Source of the DNA: Ulota crispa
Lineage: Eukaryota; Streptophyta; Bryopsida; Orthotrichales; Orthotrichaceae
DNA length: 64,000 nucleotides
Reading direction: 5' to 3'
NCBI GenBank assembly: GCA_963920765.1
Contig: OY987251.1
Span: 2,854,501 to 2,918,500 of the forward strand
The notes beneath the pieces were generated by a model, which did not search any database, was not told the DNA's origin, and saw only the letters and a program-made list of their open reading frames with translations. Below, one piece after another: positions 10,018 to 21,467 of the stretch. Each line of letters starts with the position of its first letter. Position 1 is the first letter of the stretch. The translations under genes and the position numbers were made by a program.

Positions 10018-13000
10018 ATGCAGAATAGTGCAGCTTCAACAATTCTCGAGTCTGGGAGTACAGGGAGGCCATTCGGAAATCTAGCAGCAGCTAGTGTTGG
10101 TTGCCATGGGAAATCGCCATTGAAGCCGGAGCAGATTGTTTTCTCGCCACTGAACATGGACGATTTCAATGTCTTGGGATTCGGGGGTGGCACGTACGTC
10201 ACCTCGAGCGGGAATGAATGGATGGAATCATTCAGTGGTGACCTGAAACCGTGCGAGAGCACTGAGAGCTCCACACTGCCACCCGTGATGGTAGATTCCT
10301 GGGAGAACGACTTCACCCTCCCTCGAGACCTTCGTGTTCGAGTGAGCATCAAGGGCGCTGCAATGGTGGAGTTGCAGCAGCAAGAGCTGCAAGAGCAGCA
10401 GCAAGAGTTGCAAGAGCAGCAGCAAGAGCAGCTCGGTAGTCAGGTTGCACCGGCTGAGGACATGAACAATCCGAGCGGGAAGGACGTCGTCTCCGAAGCG
10501 GAGGAGCGGTCGACAGAGAGTGATTACAGCGGTGACAAGGACCAAAGCGTCCACCTCGTCCACCTGCTCTTGGAATGCGCAACGCAACTCGAGAAGAGCC
10601 ACGAGTCCACTCTGCCCACCTTGCGTCGTCTCCGCGACCTCTCCTCCCCCTTTGGTGACCCAATGCAACGAGGTACCCAAACCCTAAAAACACAAAATGC
10701 ATCCCTCCAAGGCTGACTTTTTCATCAATTACTTGCTCTCCTTAAGCTTACCAAAGTGGAGTGCTGCTGATCTTGTTTTAATGAAAAAGATAGTCGAATT
10801 GGGAAAAAACAGAGGGACCATTTTGTACTCCACCTTAATCTTACATGTAAATAACACCATACTACCATATTAGTTAAATTGGGAAGGGAATTGATATATG
10901 TACTTCCCCTTTTCAACTCTTCTACCACACCTTGGCCAATATTTACAATATTAAAATAGGTGTGGAGTGTGGACCACAAGAAAAACATCACTAGTTTGAA
11001 AATACAACTTTACATAGAAGTTGCAATTTTAATTTTGTTTTTTTAACTCCGGATCCCACTCGTAGTATTAATTAAAAAATCTAAATGATTCTTAGTTTAA
11101 TTTAGGTTTTTTAAATTCATATTATGAGTTGGATCACGAGCTGAAAAACAAAATTGAAGTTGCAACTTCTATGTCAAGCTGTATTTTCATATTATTGATG
11201 TTTTTCCCGTGGTCCACACTTACTTTAGTAGTGTAAATATTGGCCATTTATAGTAGGTGTGGTAGAATAGTTGAAAAGAGGTGGTACAGTGGTGCCTCGA
11301 TAAGATGAAGGTATCCGGATAGCATATTCATTTTGTGTAAGGAAAGCATTCATTGTAACCAAACACATCTTTTGTAGCTCCCCAACCGTCAGGGACAGTC
11401 ATCTCCTTCATCTTAGCTAAGCGTTTTTTCTTATAAAGGTTCATCTTAAACAGGCACTACTGTACATATATCAATTCCCAACTGGGAAATATGAAGGGAC
11501 CATTTTGAACTCCACCCTAATCTTACATATAGTAAATGTAGGCATAGCTATAGCTTAAAGTAGTAATTACTTGAAATTCTTGGAGTCAATCACTGAGACT
11601 TCACTATTGTACAAGAAATTGCATGCTTGTCTTTTTGTGATATGCTAAATTATACATAATGATAGAATTAGTGAAAGTCCCAGAATGTACTATTTTTCCC
11701 AATTTACCTAATATGGTGTTAAATGTAGACATAGCTATAGCTTAAAGTTGTAATTATGTCAAATCCTTGGAGGCAATCCCTGAAACTTCACTATTGTACA
11801 AAAAAGTGCACGCTTATTTTTTTTTGTAATATGCTAAATTGTACATAATGACAGAAATAGTGAAAGTCCCAAAATGTACTGCTCTTCCCAATTCAACTAC
11901 CTAATATGGTGTTGATTACTTGCTCTCCTTAAGCTTACCAAAGTGGAGTGCTGATCTTGTTTTAATGAAAAAGAACGTCACCATATTAGTAATTGGGAAA
12001 AAATTGGGAAAAAACAGAGAGACCATTTTGTACTCCACCTTAATCTTACATCCAGTAAATGTAGGCATACCTATTGTTCAAAGTTGTAATTATGTGAAAT
12101 CCGTGGAGGCAATCATGAAACTTCACTATTGTACAAGAAAGTGCACGCTTGTTTTTTTTGTAATATGCTAAATTGTACATAATGACAGAAATAGTGAAAG
12201 TTCCAAAATGTACTGCTTTTCCCAATTCACCTACCTAATGTGGTGTCGAGTGAATCTGAATTTCAACATTGAGTTTAAGGATAGATCCATGGTAACATAA
12301 ACTATACAACACTATATGCTCAATATACATTATACTTACATCAGTTACTTATCGACTGTGGTGGTATCATACAGTCGCGGCCTACTTTTGCGACGCTTTG
12401 ACGAAACGAGTAGCGGGCCACGTGACGGGCGCTTCAACAGTTGAAGCGCCCTACAACTCCTTCGTGGCATGCCAAGTGCTCAACGAGGCCTGCCCTTTCA
12501 TGAAATTCGCGCACCTGACTGCGAACCAAGCCATTTTGGAGTCAGTGAAAGGCTGCCAGTCAGTGCACATTATTGACTTCGGAATCACGCATGGGATTCA
12601 ATGGGCGGCTTTAGTGCAAGCGTTTGCTTCGCAATCGAAAAAGCTGCCGCCTCCGAAGGTGAAGATCACGGGGATAGGGGTAGCCTCGGAGTCTGTGCTC
12701 GTCACTGGCAGAAGGCTTCAATCTTTTGCGGAGCATCTGGGCGTGGAATTCGAGTTCTGTCCGGTGGTGATGCACGCCATGACGGACTTCACCCCGGAGT
12801 GTGTTACTCTCATCCCGGACGAGAACCTCGTCGTTAATTTCATGCTGCAACTCCACGAGCTGTTAGGTGATGATGGATCCTTGTCTATCCAAAATATGCT
12901 CAAATCAGTAGCTGCTCTCGCGCCCAATCTCGTCACCCTCACGGAGTACGACGCGGCACTGAACGGGCCCGAGTTCAAGCCCAAGTTTATTGATGCGCTT

Positions 13001-13366
13001 CATTTTTACTGCGCGCTCTTCGACGCGCTGGACGCCACCATGGCGCGTGACTGCCAGGACCGGCTGAGCGTGGAGAGCAACTACTTCGCCAGGCAAATCG
13101 AGAACATCGTGGCGTGTGAGGGCGCGGAGAGGACGCAACGGCACGAGAGTTGCGAGCAGTGGAGTCGCCACATGCGTAACGGCGGCTTTGTGAGTGTTCC
13201 ACTCAGCCATTATGCTCATAGTCAGGCGCAACAGCTGCTGTGGCAGTACTGCGACAACTTTCGGTTGCAAAGACCACCTGGTGGGTGCATCTCCCTCACT
13301 TGGCAGGACCGGTCACTCATCACCGTGTCAGTCTGGAAACCGAGCGACCCCACCACAGTATCATGA
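10018..13366 (+). CDS. GRAS-domain transcriptional regulator, SCL4/7-like, two coding exons
   Basis: Exons 10018-10672 and 12375-13366 join in phase (CGA G / TC) to give 548 residues. The N-terminus is variable, with a Gln/Glu-rich tract (about residues 121-141). The GRAS domain follows: LHRI around VHLVHLLLEC; VHIID with SVHIIDFGITHGIQW (about 282); then VNFMLQLHELL, the PFYRE region, and a C-terminal SAW region with HSQAQQLLWQY and CISLTWQDRSLITVSVW. KFAHLTANQAILE, VNFMLQL and SQAQQLLW resemble the SCL4/7 branch; no DELLA motif is present. GRAS proteins act in the nucleus, usually as co-regulators bound to DNA-binding partners. The exon junction falls inside the domain between DPMQR and VAAYFCDAL. 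The start is the first in-frame ATG after a probable leader-intron acceptor. Confidence 0.92.
10886..11479. mobile_element. Foldback MITE interrupted by a second MITE
   Basis: The left arm GGAATTGATATATGTAC then CTTTTCAACTCTTCTACCAC is matched in reverse complement by the right arm GGTGTGGTAGAATAGTTGAA ... CATATATCAATTCC. Inner inverted similarity includes AAGTTGCAA. The right arm is split by the 176-bp element at 11287-11462. Excluding that insert it is about 415 bp and non-coding. Confidence 0.75.
11287..11462. mobile_element. pogo/Tc1-mariner-type MITE with TA target duplication
   Basis: The terminal inverted repeats are CAGTGGTGCCTCGATAAGAT at the left and, in reverse complement, CAGTAGTGCCTGTTTAAGAT at the right. 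TA flanks both ends (11285-11286 and 11463-11464). CAGT(A/G)(G/T)TGCCTCG ends with TA duplication are typical of pogo-like elements. It is inserted in the right arm of the foldback element, so it is the younger of the two. Confidence 0.8.
11534..12243. repeat. Three dispersed-tandem units of about 190 bp in the GRAS intron
   Basis: Units start near 11534, 11721 and 12057 with AAATGTAG(G/A)CATA and share ACTTCACTATTGTACAA, TATGCTAAATT(A/G)TACATAATG and a terminal CCTAAT(A/G)TGGTG. The second and third are separated by the duplicated TTACTTGCTCTCC block. Confidence 0.8.
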
Positions 13367-13461
13367 GTTTGCATGGTTTTTTCAGGCAGCATTCTTTTTT
13401 GGGCTCAAATCTTGCTTTGGAAACAAATCGATAGAGTTCCATTATCAAAAATGATGATACA

Positions 13462-13467
13462 AATAAA
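13462..13467 (+). terminator. Possible poly(A) signal of the GRAS gene
   Basis: AATAAA lies 96 bases after the GRAS stop codon in a suitable AT-rich context. It was assigned on position only. Confidence 0.4.
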
Positions 13468-13469
13468 AG

Positions 13470-15970
13470 AAACCAACATAACTTTTGTGATGACAAGTTG
13501 AGTCTTTGCTATTGTGAGTTCGCATGGTTTTAGACAGCATTCTTTGTGCTCAAATGTTGCTTTGGAAACAATTTGTATGATCTCAAAAAATACTTTGGGC
13601 ATTTACTAGTTACCCCATTAAAGGTTTGTGCTTCCAAAAATTGGATGCGTTTTGGTCAATCTTGATTGTAACTTTCAAAATATGTATTTTTGGTACATGG
13701 TTCAATTTAAGAAAATGAAGCTTGACAAGTATCCTTTCTATCCCATTGATTTTTATTGAAAAATGTCAAAAATTGAAAGAGTTGTTGCTATTGAAAGCTC
13801 CAAGTGTCTAAACCCAAATAACACAATATGGTGTGAATTTCATTCATACTTTTTACTCTTTAAATGCATTGTAAATTTAATTTGCAAGACTATGTTTCTC
13901 ATTCTACTGTTCATTTATGGTAGAAATTGTAGCTTTCTTTAATATATATTGTAAATTCTAATTGATATGATTTTATTTCCACATTTAGCTTCATAAAATC
14001 ATAGTAATTCAAAATATCCATCAAAATTATTGAAAAAAATAGCATAAATAGAAAATGAATATGTTCTCAACTAAAATAAATCAAAAATTTATAAATTAAT
14101 GAAATATAAGGATAAGCTTGGTTTTAGAGTCAAATCTGACTTGAAATCCTTGTTGTGGCTCTTTTGGGTGTAAAAAATAAAATAACCAATTGAACATTTT
14201 TCACACTAATCTTTGATGTTGCTTCTGCCCCTTGATAAAAGTTGAAGTAATTTGGTTTTTTTTGGTATTTTAACTTATTTGTGTTCATTTTTTGAAACAA
14301 AAATGATAACCACTACAAATTTTTGTGCAACATATTGCAATTTCTTGTAGTGATATACCATCCATATTTTCAAGAAATAAATATATAAAATTGATGTTTG
14401 AACACACTTTAAAAGACAAACTTCAGCTTATACATGAAGTTTGACCATTTCAAAATGGATCAGCTCCTTTAGGGGTTAAAAGGCAAAATTGAAATTAGAG
14501 ATGAAGTTTGATCATTTCAAAATGGATGAATTCCTTTAGGGGTTAATGACAACCATGGCCGCACTCTTGTAGTTATCCCTCCATAGAAACCTACAGTTGC
14601 CCCTACCCCAATACTCGTAGTTGTCCTCTACTAAACTCATGATTGGCCCAACTCAGATACTCGCAGTCGCCCCTACCCCAATACTTGTAGTTGTCCTCTA
14701 CTAAACTCACGATTGGCCCAACTCAGATACTCGCAGTCGCCCGGGTTTTGGACCAGCGGTCGCCCAATGAAAAGCCGCACGCGCCCTAACTCAAGGTTAC
14801 CCATGGTGATGTTGATATGCTAAATCCATGTCATAATTCAAGGATAGCCACGTAGGACAACTGTTTTTACCACGGGGTAACAAATCTGGAAACCCTAAAA
14901 CCTTACTTGACGACTTTGTCTACGACAATCGACATTTGTCATACACAACATCCAAGGTCAGACAGACAACACAACGACTAAAGCCCAAAATGTGTCAGAC
15001 AAGACAACCTTGAGCAGCAGTGTCGATTGACAATTTTGGGTAGTCGGTCCGTTAGATGGTCCAGTCTCCGCTAGTCTTTGAGTGAACCAAATTTCTCATG
15101 GGTTGATGAATGCTTGATGGGTTTGTCCTTGACCGGTCAAGTTTTCCTCTCTGGTTTGATAGAGTGTTAATACTTCTTGAACACTAATATGGGAGTTTGA
15201 TAACCTCTCAAAATAAGACCATGTACATTTGCATTTCTAAAACAAAATATTTACTATGAAACCTTTAAGCTTATATTTTATTTTTGCATGACCATTACTT
15301 GCAATTTCCATTAAAATGAGAGTTTGGTGATGTTTAAACAGTTAAATAGAGTGTTGGTCAATGTAGCAATACTGATTTCTTATATAAATGAATGTTGTAT
15401 GTTCTATTGGTTGCCAAGTTATGATTGCAGCTGTTGGTTGGAAAGAGTGTTTATGTCACTTAGATGGTCTGGGTTCAATTCCCGTTGAACCCATATGAGC
15501 GTCTACAAGATATACATGACTTGGTGCTGCTCAACAAGCTAGGCAAGCAAGAAAGATATAAAAACCAACTAGCCCTATACCCAACATTGTGACAAGTGCT
15601 TCTTGCACTAATAAAATAAAAAGTGGTCTTATCCACTACAAATTTTTTATCTTTGTAATCAATTTTGAAATTAGATTTATAAAATGAACCAAGTTAAAAA
15701 CAATGTAAACTATGTAACAGATAAATACAGATGTAAAAAAATATGTATATTAATAACATATGTCATACCATTTGCTTACCAATGCAAATGCACATTACAT
15801 TTCAAATTTCTATTACAAATTTATAGAATCAAATCATAGCACACCAAAATATGTCATTTATAACATGACATGCTATAAATCATTTTTTGAACTTTTGCTA
15901 AAACAATCTAAGAGAACACATAGTAGTAATATAACTTAGAGAAACTTCTAATGTAGAAGGAAACCTCTAC
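13470..15970. other. AT-rich intergenic region with a small tandem repeat
   Basis: No coding region is seen. A 70-bp unit occurs twice at about 14598-14744 (CCCCTACCCCAATACT ... ACTCAGATACTCGCAGTCG). Two copies of GAAGTTTGA(C/T)CATTTCAAAATGG lie at 14440 and 14504. A GACGA/GACAG-rich patch occurs at 14900-15060. The rest is unremarkable. Confidence 0.55.
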
Positions 15971-15982
15971 ATTAATTGTAAC

Positions 15983-17770
15983 TCAATTGGAATTGTACAA
16001 AGCCAAATTGCCATTTATAACATCTATTTGTGCAGATGGAATTTTCAAGGCACATTCAATAATGTCTTTCTTCACTTTGGACTTCCACGCTGTCATAAGC
16101 GTACTTGTTTCTTCCCAAATCAGATCTTGAGTCTTGTCCACTTTCCAATGCAAACCTTTGATAGAATCCCATCCAGTGTAGCATTGCTGAACATCAACAT
16201 CTTGCAATGTTGGACAAAAGTATTGAATCAACACACAGTTAGGATGCTCTGCATTACTATAAGGATTTGAAAGGGCTCTAGCAATCCACATCAGCTTTGT
16301 ATCACCTTCTGCTGGTTGAATGGCAAGGAAGTAGCGTTCATAAACATTGCGAGCCACTCAAAATGATTGCTGTAGACGATTACGTAGTGTACCAATGAAA
16401 GTGTCATTTTCAACATCTTCATGAATATCACCTTCTCCAATGTACGTCTCTTCAATCAACACTTCTAGTTGCGTAGAGGGCCAAAATCCATCATTTAACA
16501 AAGTAGACTGTACAATTGGCTCCTGCAAAGTAGCTTTTACTGCATGCCAATAAATATCAGATGTTTGTGACGGCGACGATACTCCCCGCTACTTCTTTTT
16601 TGCACAATGTTTCCCAGTAGTTGAGAAACCTCGACAATCCTTTTGAAATATCTTCTATGCTATGCATCTAATGGTGAGCAACGGGTTTAGGCTCCCCGCG
16701 TGGCCACATGCTTTGTCCTTCAGAATCCTCACGCCACAGTTTTATCCCTACATTGTCTTCTGGCAACCATTCTTCATCAATGCAGTATTTTTTGTATTTC
16801 ATAACCGGACACCTTGAGTAATCCAAGAAAATTTTGAATTGTTGTGCCTTTGTATGGCCAACAAATGCATCATCTCCTTCCAATAGATGACCATTGATGA
16901 AAGCCTTAAAATCAAGCACTTCTTCAATAAAATGTGGAATTGTTGGTATAGAATCAACATCCATAAATGACTTCATCAGAGTAGGGATAGTTAGAAAATT
17001 GTCTCTTTTCAATTGCATACCCCATTGCCCAAACAATGCATCAATGTTGTTATGTGTGTGACCGACCAACATAAAAATTACATATATCTCTTGAAATATT
17101 TTCTTTAACAAAAAGGGACTAGAATGCAAACACAACTTTGTTGTTGCTATCTCTGATAGCATTGTCCATCTGAGCATTCAAGACCGGCGATAAAAGAGCG
17201 TCAAGAATTGGAGTTGCTGGAGATGGACATAATGAACTCATATACACTTTTTTGCCCTCTAGGATAGATTAGAACAAAGGAGCAGAACTAGATCCAATAA
17301 ACAACTCTCTTGATGAATACTTTGGGAGCATTTCAAGGTTCTTTAGAAGTTTTGCAAAAGACCTTATTGTATAATTAGAGTCGTGAGAGAAGATATCCAG
17401 ACCATAATGTGCATAACGCACATCGCCATGCCCATGAGCAACCATACCTATTATAGATACATGCAACTTAAAAAAGCCATCAAACTGCTTGCTCTTGTGG
17501 GAGAAAACTAGAGAAGCTGTTTTGGCATGATCCATTTTGTCATGCATGATTGTCAACACTTTATGATGATATGCTGTAGACTTGTATCTATTTGAATAAT
17601 ATGGTCCCTATACAATATTCAAATGCACATCTAATGTCGCTTGCCATTTGGGTTTTAGTATAGCATTGGTAGACTTTTTCAAAGATTTCAAATTATCACA
17701 CTTTGAGCAATGAGCAAAGTTATCCCCTAATTTCTTTGCATTGAACTCTGAAAAGTATTTCTTCTTGATC
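15983..17770 (-). pseudogene. Decayed DUF7869-type transposase-like gene
   Basis: Read on the minus strand, three consecutive blocks (17559-17269, 17177-16668, 16357-15983) plus an upstream CSKC motif block (about 17770-17570) form one disrupted protein. Hallmarks are the MHDKMDHAKTA block, the HGHGDVRYAHY region with downstream DSNYTIR, and GHTHNNIDALFGQW. This resembles the GHTH(x)xxD(x)LF signature of DUF7869 proteins, found in many plants as repeated, probably transposon-derived genes. The C-terminal block (YFLAIQPA ... CYTGWDSIKGLHWKVD) is like the chromatin-reader-like tail of that family. Several stops and frame changes show it is dead. No terminal inverted repeats were identified. Confidence 0.65.
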
Positions 17771-17829
17771 TTACTGATATTAGAAGCAAATACTCATTTC
17801 AACCCAAATACAACATTCACTGTGTTAAT

Positions 17830-20800
17830 TGTTGTTGCACAAGAAAGTACTTATCTTCTTATTAGCATTAAAATGTGTTAAAATGCTATTAAGGTGACTT
17901 GTTTATTATTCCACAGAGATTTAGTTTGTATACCTTTAAGATGGCCAAAATAGGATAGGAAATCCTTGTTTAGAATTTGCAACAACACACCAAGACAAAC
18001 ACACACACACAAAACAACCGGAATACCAGGACAATTATCTTGAATCCTGTATTGAATCCAGATTTGGTTATGACACTTAACTATAACAGGAGAAGTTTAG
18101 CCTCTATAGCAGAAGGTTCCGCAATTTAATTAAGGAAGGCTGCGTTAGTTCCTACCCTTTGAGAGTTTAGAGTGACTGAAGTATCACTAAACAAAACAAC
18201 AACAAAGAACACAAAGACAAAAAGGTGCAATTATTCTCTCACAGCCAGTCCCAAAGTAGATCCAAACTAACAAGTCATGCAAAGAACCCCTACAACTCCA
18301 AAATACTACAATGATAAACCCTTCCTGACATAATTCTTGGTGCTGAAATGGTAACCGGATAATTAAAGGATCCCTGCTCCTTTGCTCAAAATCACTGCTG
18401 GTGGTAGTGGAACCTCTCAATTGTCAGCTAACATGTGTTGGGATTGCTATTTAGACGCACCCAACCTAAGACTAGCTATCCCTCACAACAGTACTTGGAT
18501 CATAAACCCAAACAGGAACTGCCCCTTAATACATACAATTTTCCAACCACCTCAATAATGCTACAGAAACTTGATTAGACAGGATCCAAGGACTATCTTT
18601 ATTTCCTTCACTCAACCTCCGGCTACCCACTCAAAATAATGGTTCTAGCATTGCTGGCATACCAACATTGCACCAAATAATCAACTCAGAATTTTGAAGT
18701 GGAAATCCGGAACTTATTGTGCACAAAGAAAATCAAAAATATAAAATTGCCCAAGGCAACAATGGTACAGTCGCCCCTAATAACTAATCCTCCGGAACAT
18801 CAAAAAGCTTCTGGAAGATTAGGTACTGATTAGAGAATGATACGTTTCATTCTCCAATCCATAAAAGGTAGGTCTAGACTCTTACAGCAAGCTACCTTTG
18901 AGGGTGGATCTCAAATCTTCAAATTCAAGATCTGTGATCTCAAAAGTAGTAAGACAAGAGGCCATTCCTAACTTCTTGTAAAAGCCTCCCATTTATTTCA
19001 AATTACAACTACCACTTTATACTAGGTGATAGCTAATTACCCTTTCTCTTCTTCTTCAAAGCACGTGCTGCCAATTTGGCAGCACTCTTACATGGTAGGG
19101 ATCTTCCCGCCGGAGTTCTAGAACTCCCTGTTGCTTTCCCTTTCTTCTCTGTGCGCTTCCCCTATGATAGTGCTACAGCTTCCGGGTCGGTGTCATTGAA
19201 GGATTCTATCGAAGTATCAATCTCCTCCTCACAATTTGTGCTGGAGGTAGAGCGTTTGTCATCCAAGTCGATTGTCGAGATTGGAGATGTTGGCTCTTTG
19301 GAGCGTTTAGGAGTAATCTTCCTCTTGACAGGACTCAGTACCCAGATGACACCTCCACTATCAGGAGTTACTTGGGTCTAACTCTGGGTACATGATTTGG
19401 GTGTAGATCCTTCTCCTAGTCCAAAGTTGACCTTGCTGGGTAACCGCACAAAGCAAGGAGTCTTCACTTTTTTTTCTCTCTCTTTATCAATAGGACAAGG
19501 AGACGAAGGAGGTGGACTTTTCCAAGAAGGTGTGGCTTCCTTCTTCCTCCCGGATCCTTCTCCTTCTTCCAACTTTTTGTTCAGATCATGCAGGATTGTT
19601 TGTATCTCTTGCAACGCTTCCACCATCTTGCCTGCATATTCCACCAACACTTCTACAAGCTTGGGACTCATCGCTGATTCCAACTTCAATACCTCCTCAT
19701 TGAACAGCTTAGCCTTGACCACCACGTCTTTTGGAATGACGACCATACTTTGGAGTCGAGTCATATCCTAGTAGGCGTGTTGGGCTCATTTGTCCTCCTC
19801 TGATTGCTGTTACAATTGGGAAGTGAGGGCTGTCACCTATCTGGATAAGTTCTGCACCTCCATTCGACTCTTTTTCCTGGTCCAATAGAGATCCTTCACC
19901 GTATCATGGAGCTCGCATTGACGGAAAGCATCCGTTAATACGAGCAGTTTGTAGAAGATCTCTCTATCAGACAGGACTACCTCTTGGATCCTATGAATTT
20001 GACTAATAATGTTAGAAAAAAGTTCCTTATCTTGGTAGTTTCTTGGATTTTTCAAGACCGGCTTCACCGGAAATTCGGAAGCCTCAGCTGGTTCCTTGCC
20101 CTTCCCTTTGGCTTGCTCTTATCTCCCCGTTTCAAGGGATTCTTCTGCGTTTGCTTTTGGTTTGTCTTTTGGTTCCAATTTCGAGGTGATGTCAAATCTC
20201 ATCATCACCTTGGCAGCTTCATATGCTCTACTCTCCTTGGCCTTCAGCAATTCTAGATGTTTATACAAATGGAAGAAGAAAGGACTGAGCCCTAATGGTT
20301 TAGTTTTTCTTATCAAGTTCACTAACTTCAGTACTAAATCTTTGACAACTATCCCCCAATTCACCGCTCTCTCCAAGGATAGTGTACCAAAGATGGTGTT
20401 AGCATAGGTAAAGGTGAGGGTGGTAAGTCTGTTCAAAAGTAGAATAGGTATCAAGAATTCTAGGACTCTCCTGTCTTGAGGATCCTTACAATCGGTAATC
20501 AAGTACCTGTTCTTCTTGTGAGGTTCTATACCCCTCGTTGTAGTCCTCTCCCCAAGGGCAAACCCCTCTCTTGCACTCGCAAAGGAGTACATTCTAGTCC
20601 AAACCTCCTTTGACCAAGTATCCAAATGACATCGTTTAGAGTTGTCCCACTGACTTGCTAGATCTCCTAGCAACTCCTGGACCATCTCCTTGGCTTTCAA
20701 ACCCCAAGGAATCTTCAGCAATCCTTCGCAACCCATCCAGCAAAGATCCTCTTCTAACACCTTTCTCTTGTCAAGATCTGAAGGAACTCCTGGAACTACC

Positions 20801-21420
20801 GACCTAAGCGCAATTGGTGCTTCCTCTCTCTTATCCGTCCTACCCATGGTTCCGGAAGTAGGCAAAGAAAACCTGCAACAAACAACTCACTTTGCAAGAT
20901 AGCCTATTGCTCACAGCGCCTCCACACTCTTCACGCAAAACAAGTGCGCCAAAAAGCAAGGATCAAGAAGTAAGATGAACAAGACTTTGAAAATGAACTT
21001 GCCTTCTCCATTGCAAGCTCATGATCAAGATTTCCCAACTAGACCGTTGCAACCGTTCTTGTAATAATGATTATGGGAAATACCATTGCCATTATTCCTA
21101 ATTCTTTTGTTAGTGACCATAGGACACCAGGCAGCGCATTTACTATTTTCGGAATTCTTCCCACTGGCGCTTTATATAGCACAGTTTATAATTCCGGGCA
21201 AATGTTTTTGGTTTAATAGGAATCTATTTCTAATTTGGCAGGAAATTGTTAATCTCTTGTTAACTATTTTAACTACTTAAAGAATTGCAAAATTCCTTAA
21301 TTGATAATTTCGATAAACCTCCTCATTTTACTATGTAAAAGCAAAAAAATTATTTGAATAGGAAGAATTTACATAATTTTATTGTCTAAAACCTTGAAGT
21401 TGAATTTCTAGGTTGCAAAA
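17830..21420 (-). mobile_element. 3.6-kb repeat family, copy 1
   Basis: On the plus strand this unit begins TGTTGTTGCACAAGAAAGTA and ends TAGGTTGCAAAA. It aligns over its whole length, in the same orientation, with 32518-36120, and in opposite orientation with the interrupted copy at 30665-38399. The coding gene lies on the minus strand (19037-20865), flanked by about 1.2 kb (left) and 0.55 kb (right) of conserved non-coding sequence. No LTRs or long terminal inverted repeats are seen. No target duplication was found for this copy; its right end abuts the gypsy pol remnant. Confidence 0.75.
19037..20865 (-). pseudogene. Unknown repeat-encoded protein, copy 1 (frames broken)
   Basis: The family is not recognised. 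The N-terminal block (20865-20119) is open for 248 codons and holds the best conserved segment, RRVLEFLIPILLLNRLTTLT then YANTIFGTLS and VNWGIVVKDLV. A lysine-rich linker follows, then a predicted helical/coiled-coil segment (19764-19580, around VVKAKLFNEEVLKLE), then a Ser/Pro- and Lys-rich basic tail ending ALKKKRKG. Stop codons and frame changes separate the blocks. Homologous blocks in the same order occur in two more copies here. It could be an ORF carried by a mobile element or an amplified host gene. The order suggests a DNA- or RNA-associated protein, but that is speculation. Confidence 0.6.
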
Positions 21421-21467
21421 GAGGATTAAAAATTAAAATAATGTGAAGGTAAGCCGCAAGAGAATTG

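Larger units (their letters stand above)
10673..12374 (+). other. Intron of the GRAS gene, filled with repeats
   Basis: The donor is CGAG/GTACCC and the acceptor TCATACAG/TCGCGG. The intron holds a foldback element with a nested pogo-type MITE, three units of an approximately 190-bp repeat, and a duplicated block (10727-10853 and 11914-12053) that starts TTACTTGCTCTCCTTAAGC. Little of it is unique. Confidence 0.85.

Noticed and set aside
10228-10702. Minus-strand frames with Leu/Ala runs opposite GRAS exon 1
   Set aside because: They are the complement of the Gln/Glu-rich tract of the GRAS N-terminus.
15440-15530. tRNA-like text (GGGTTCAATTCCCGTTGAACC)
   Set aside because: It has only a T-arm-like piece and no acceptor or anticodon arms. 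It may be a SINE trace, but nothing more can be supported.
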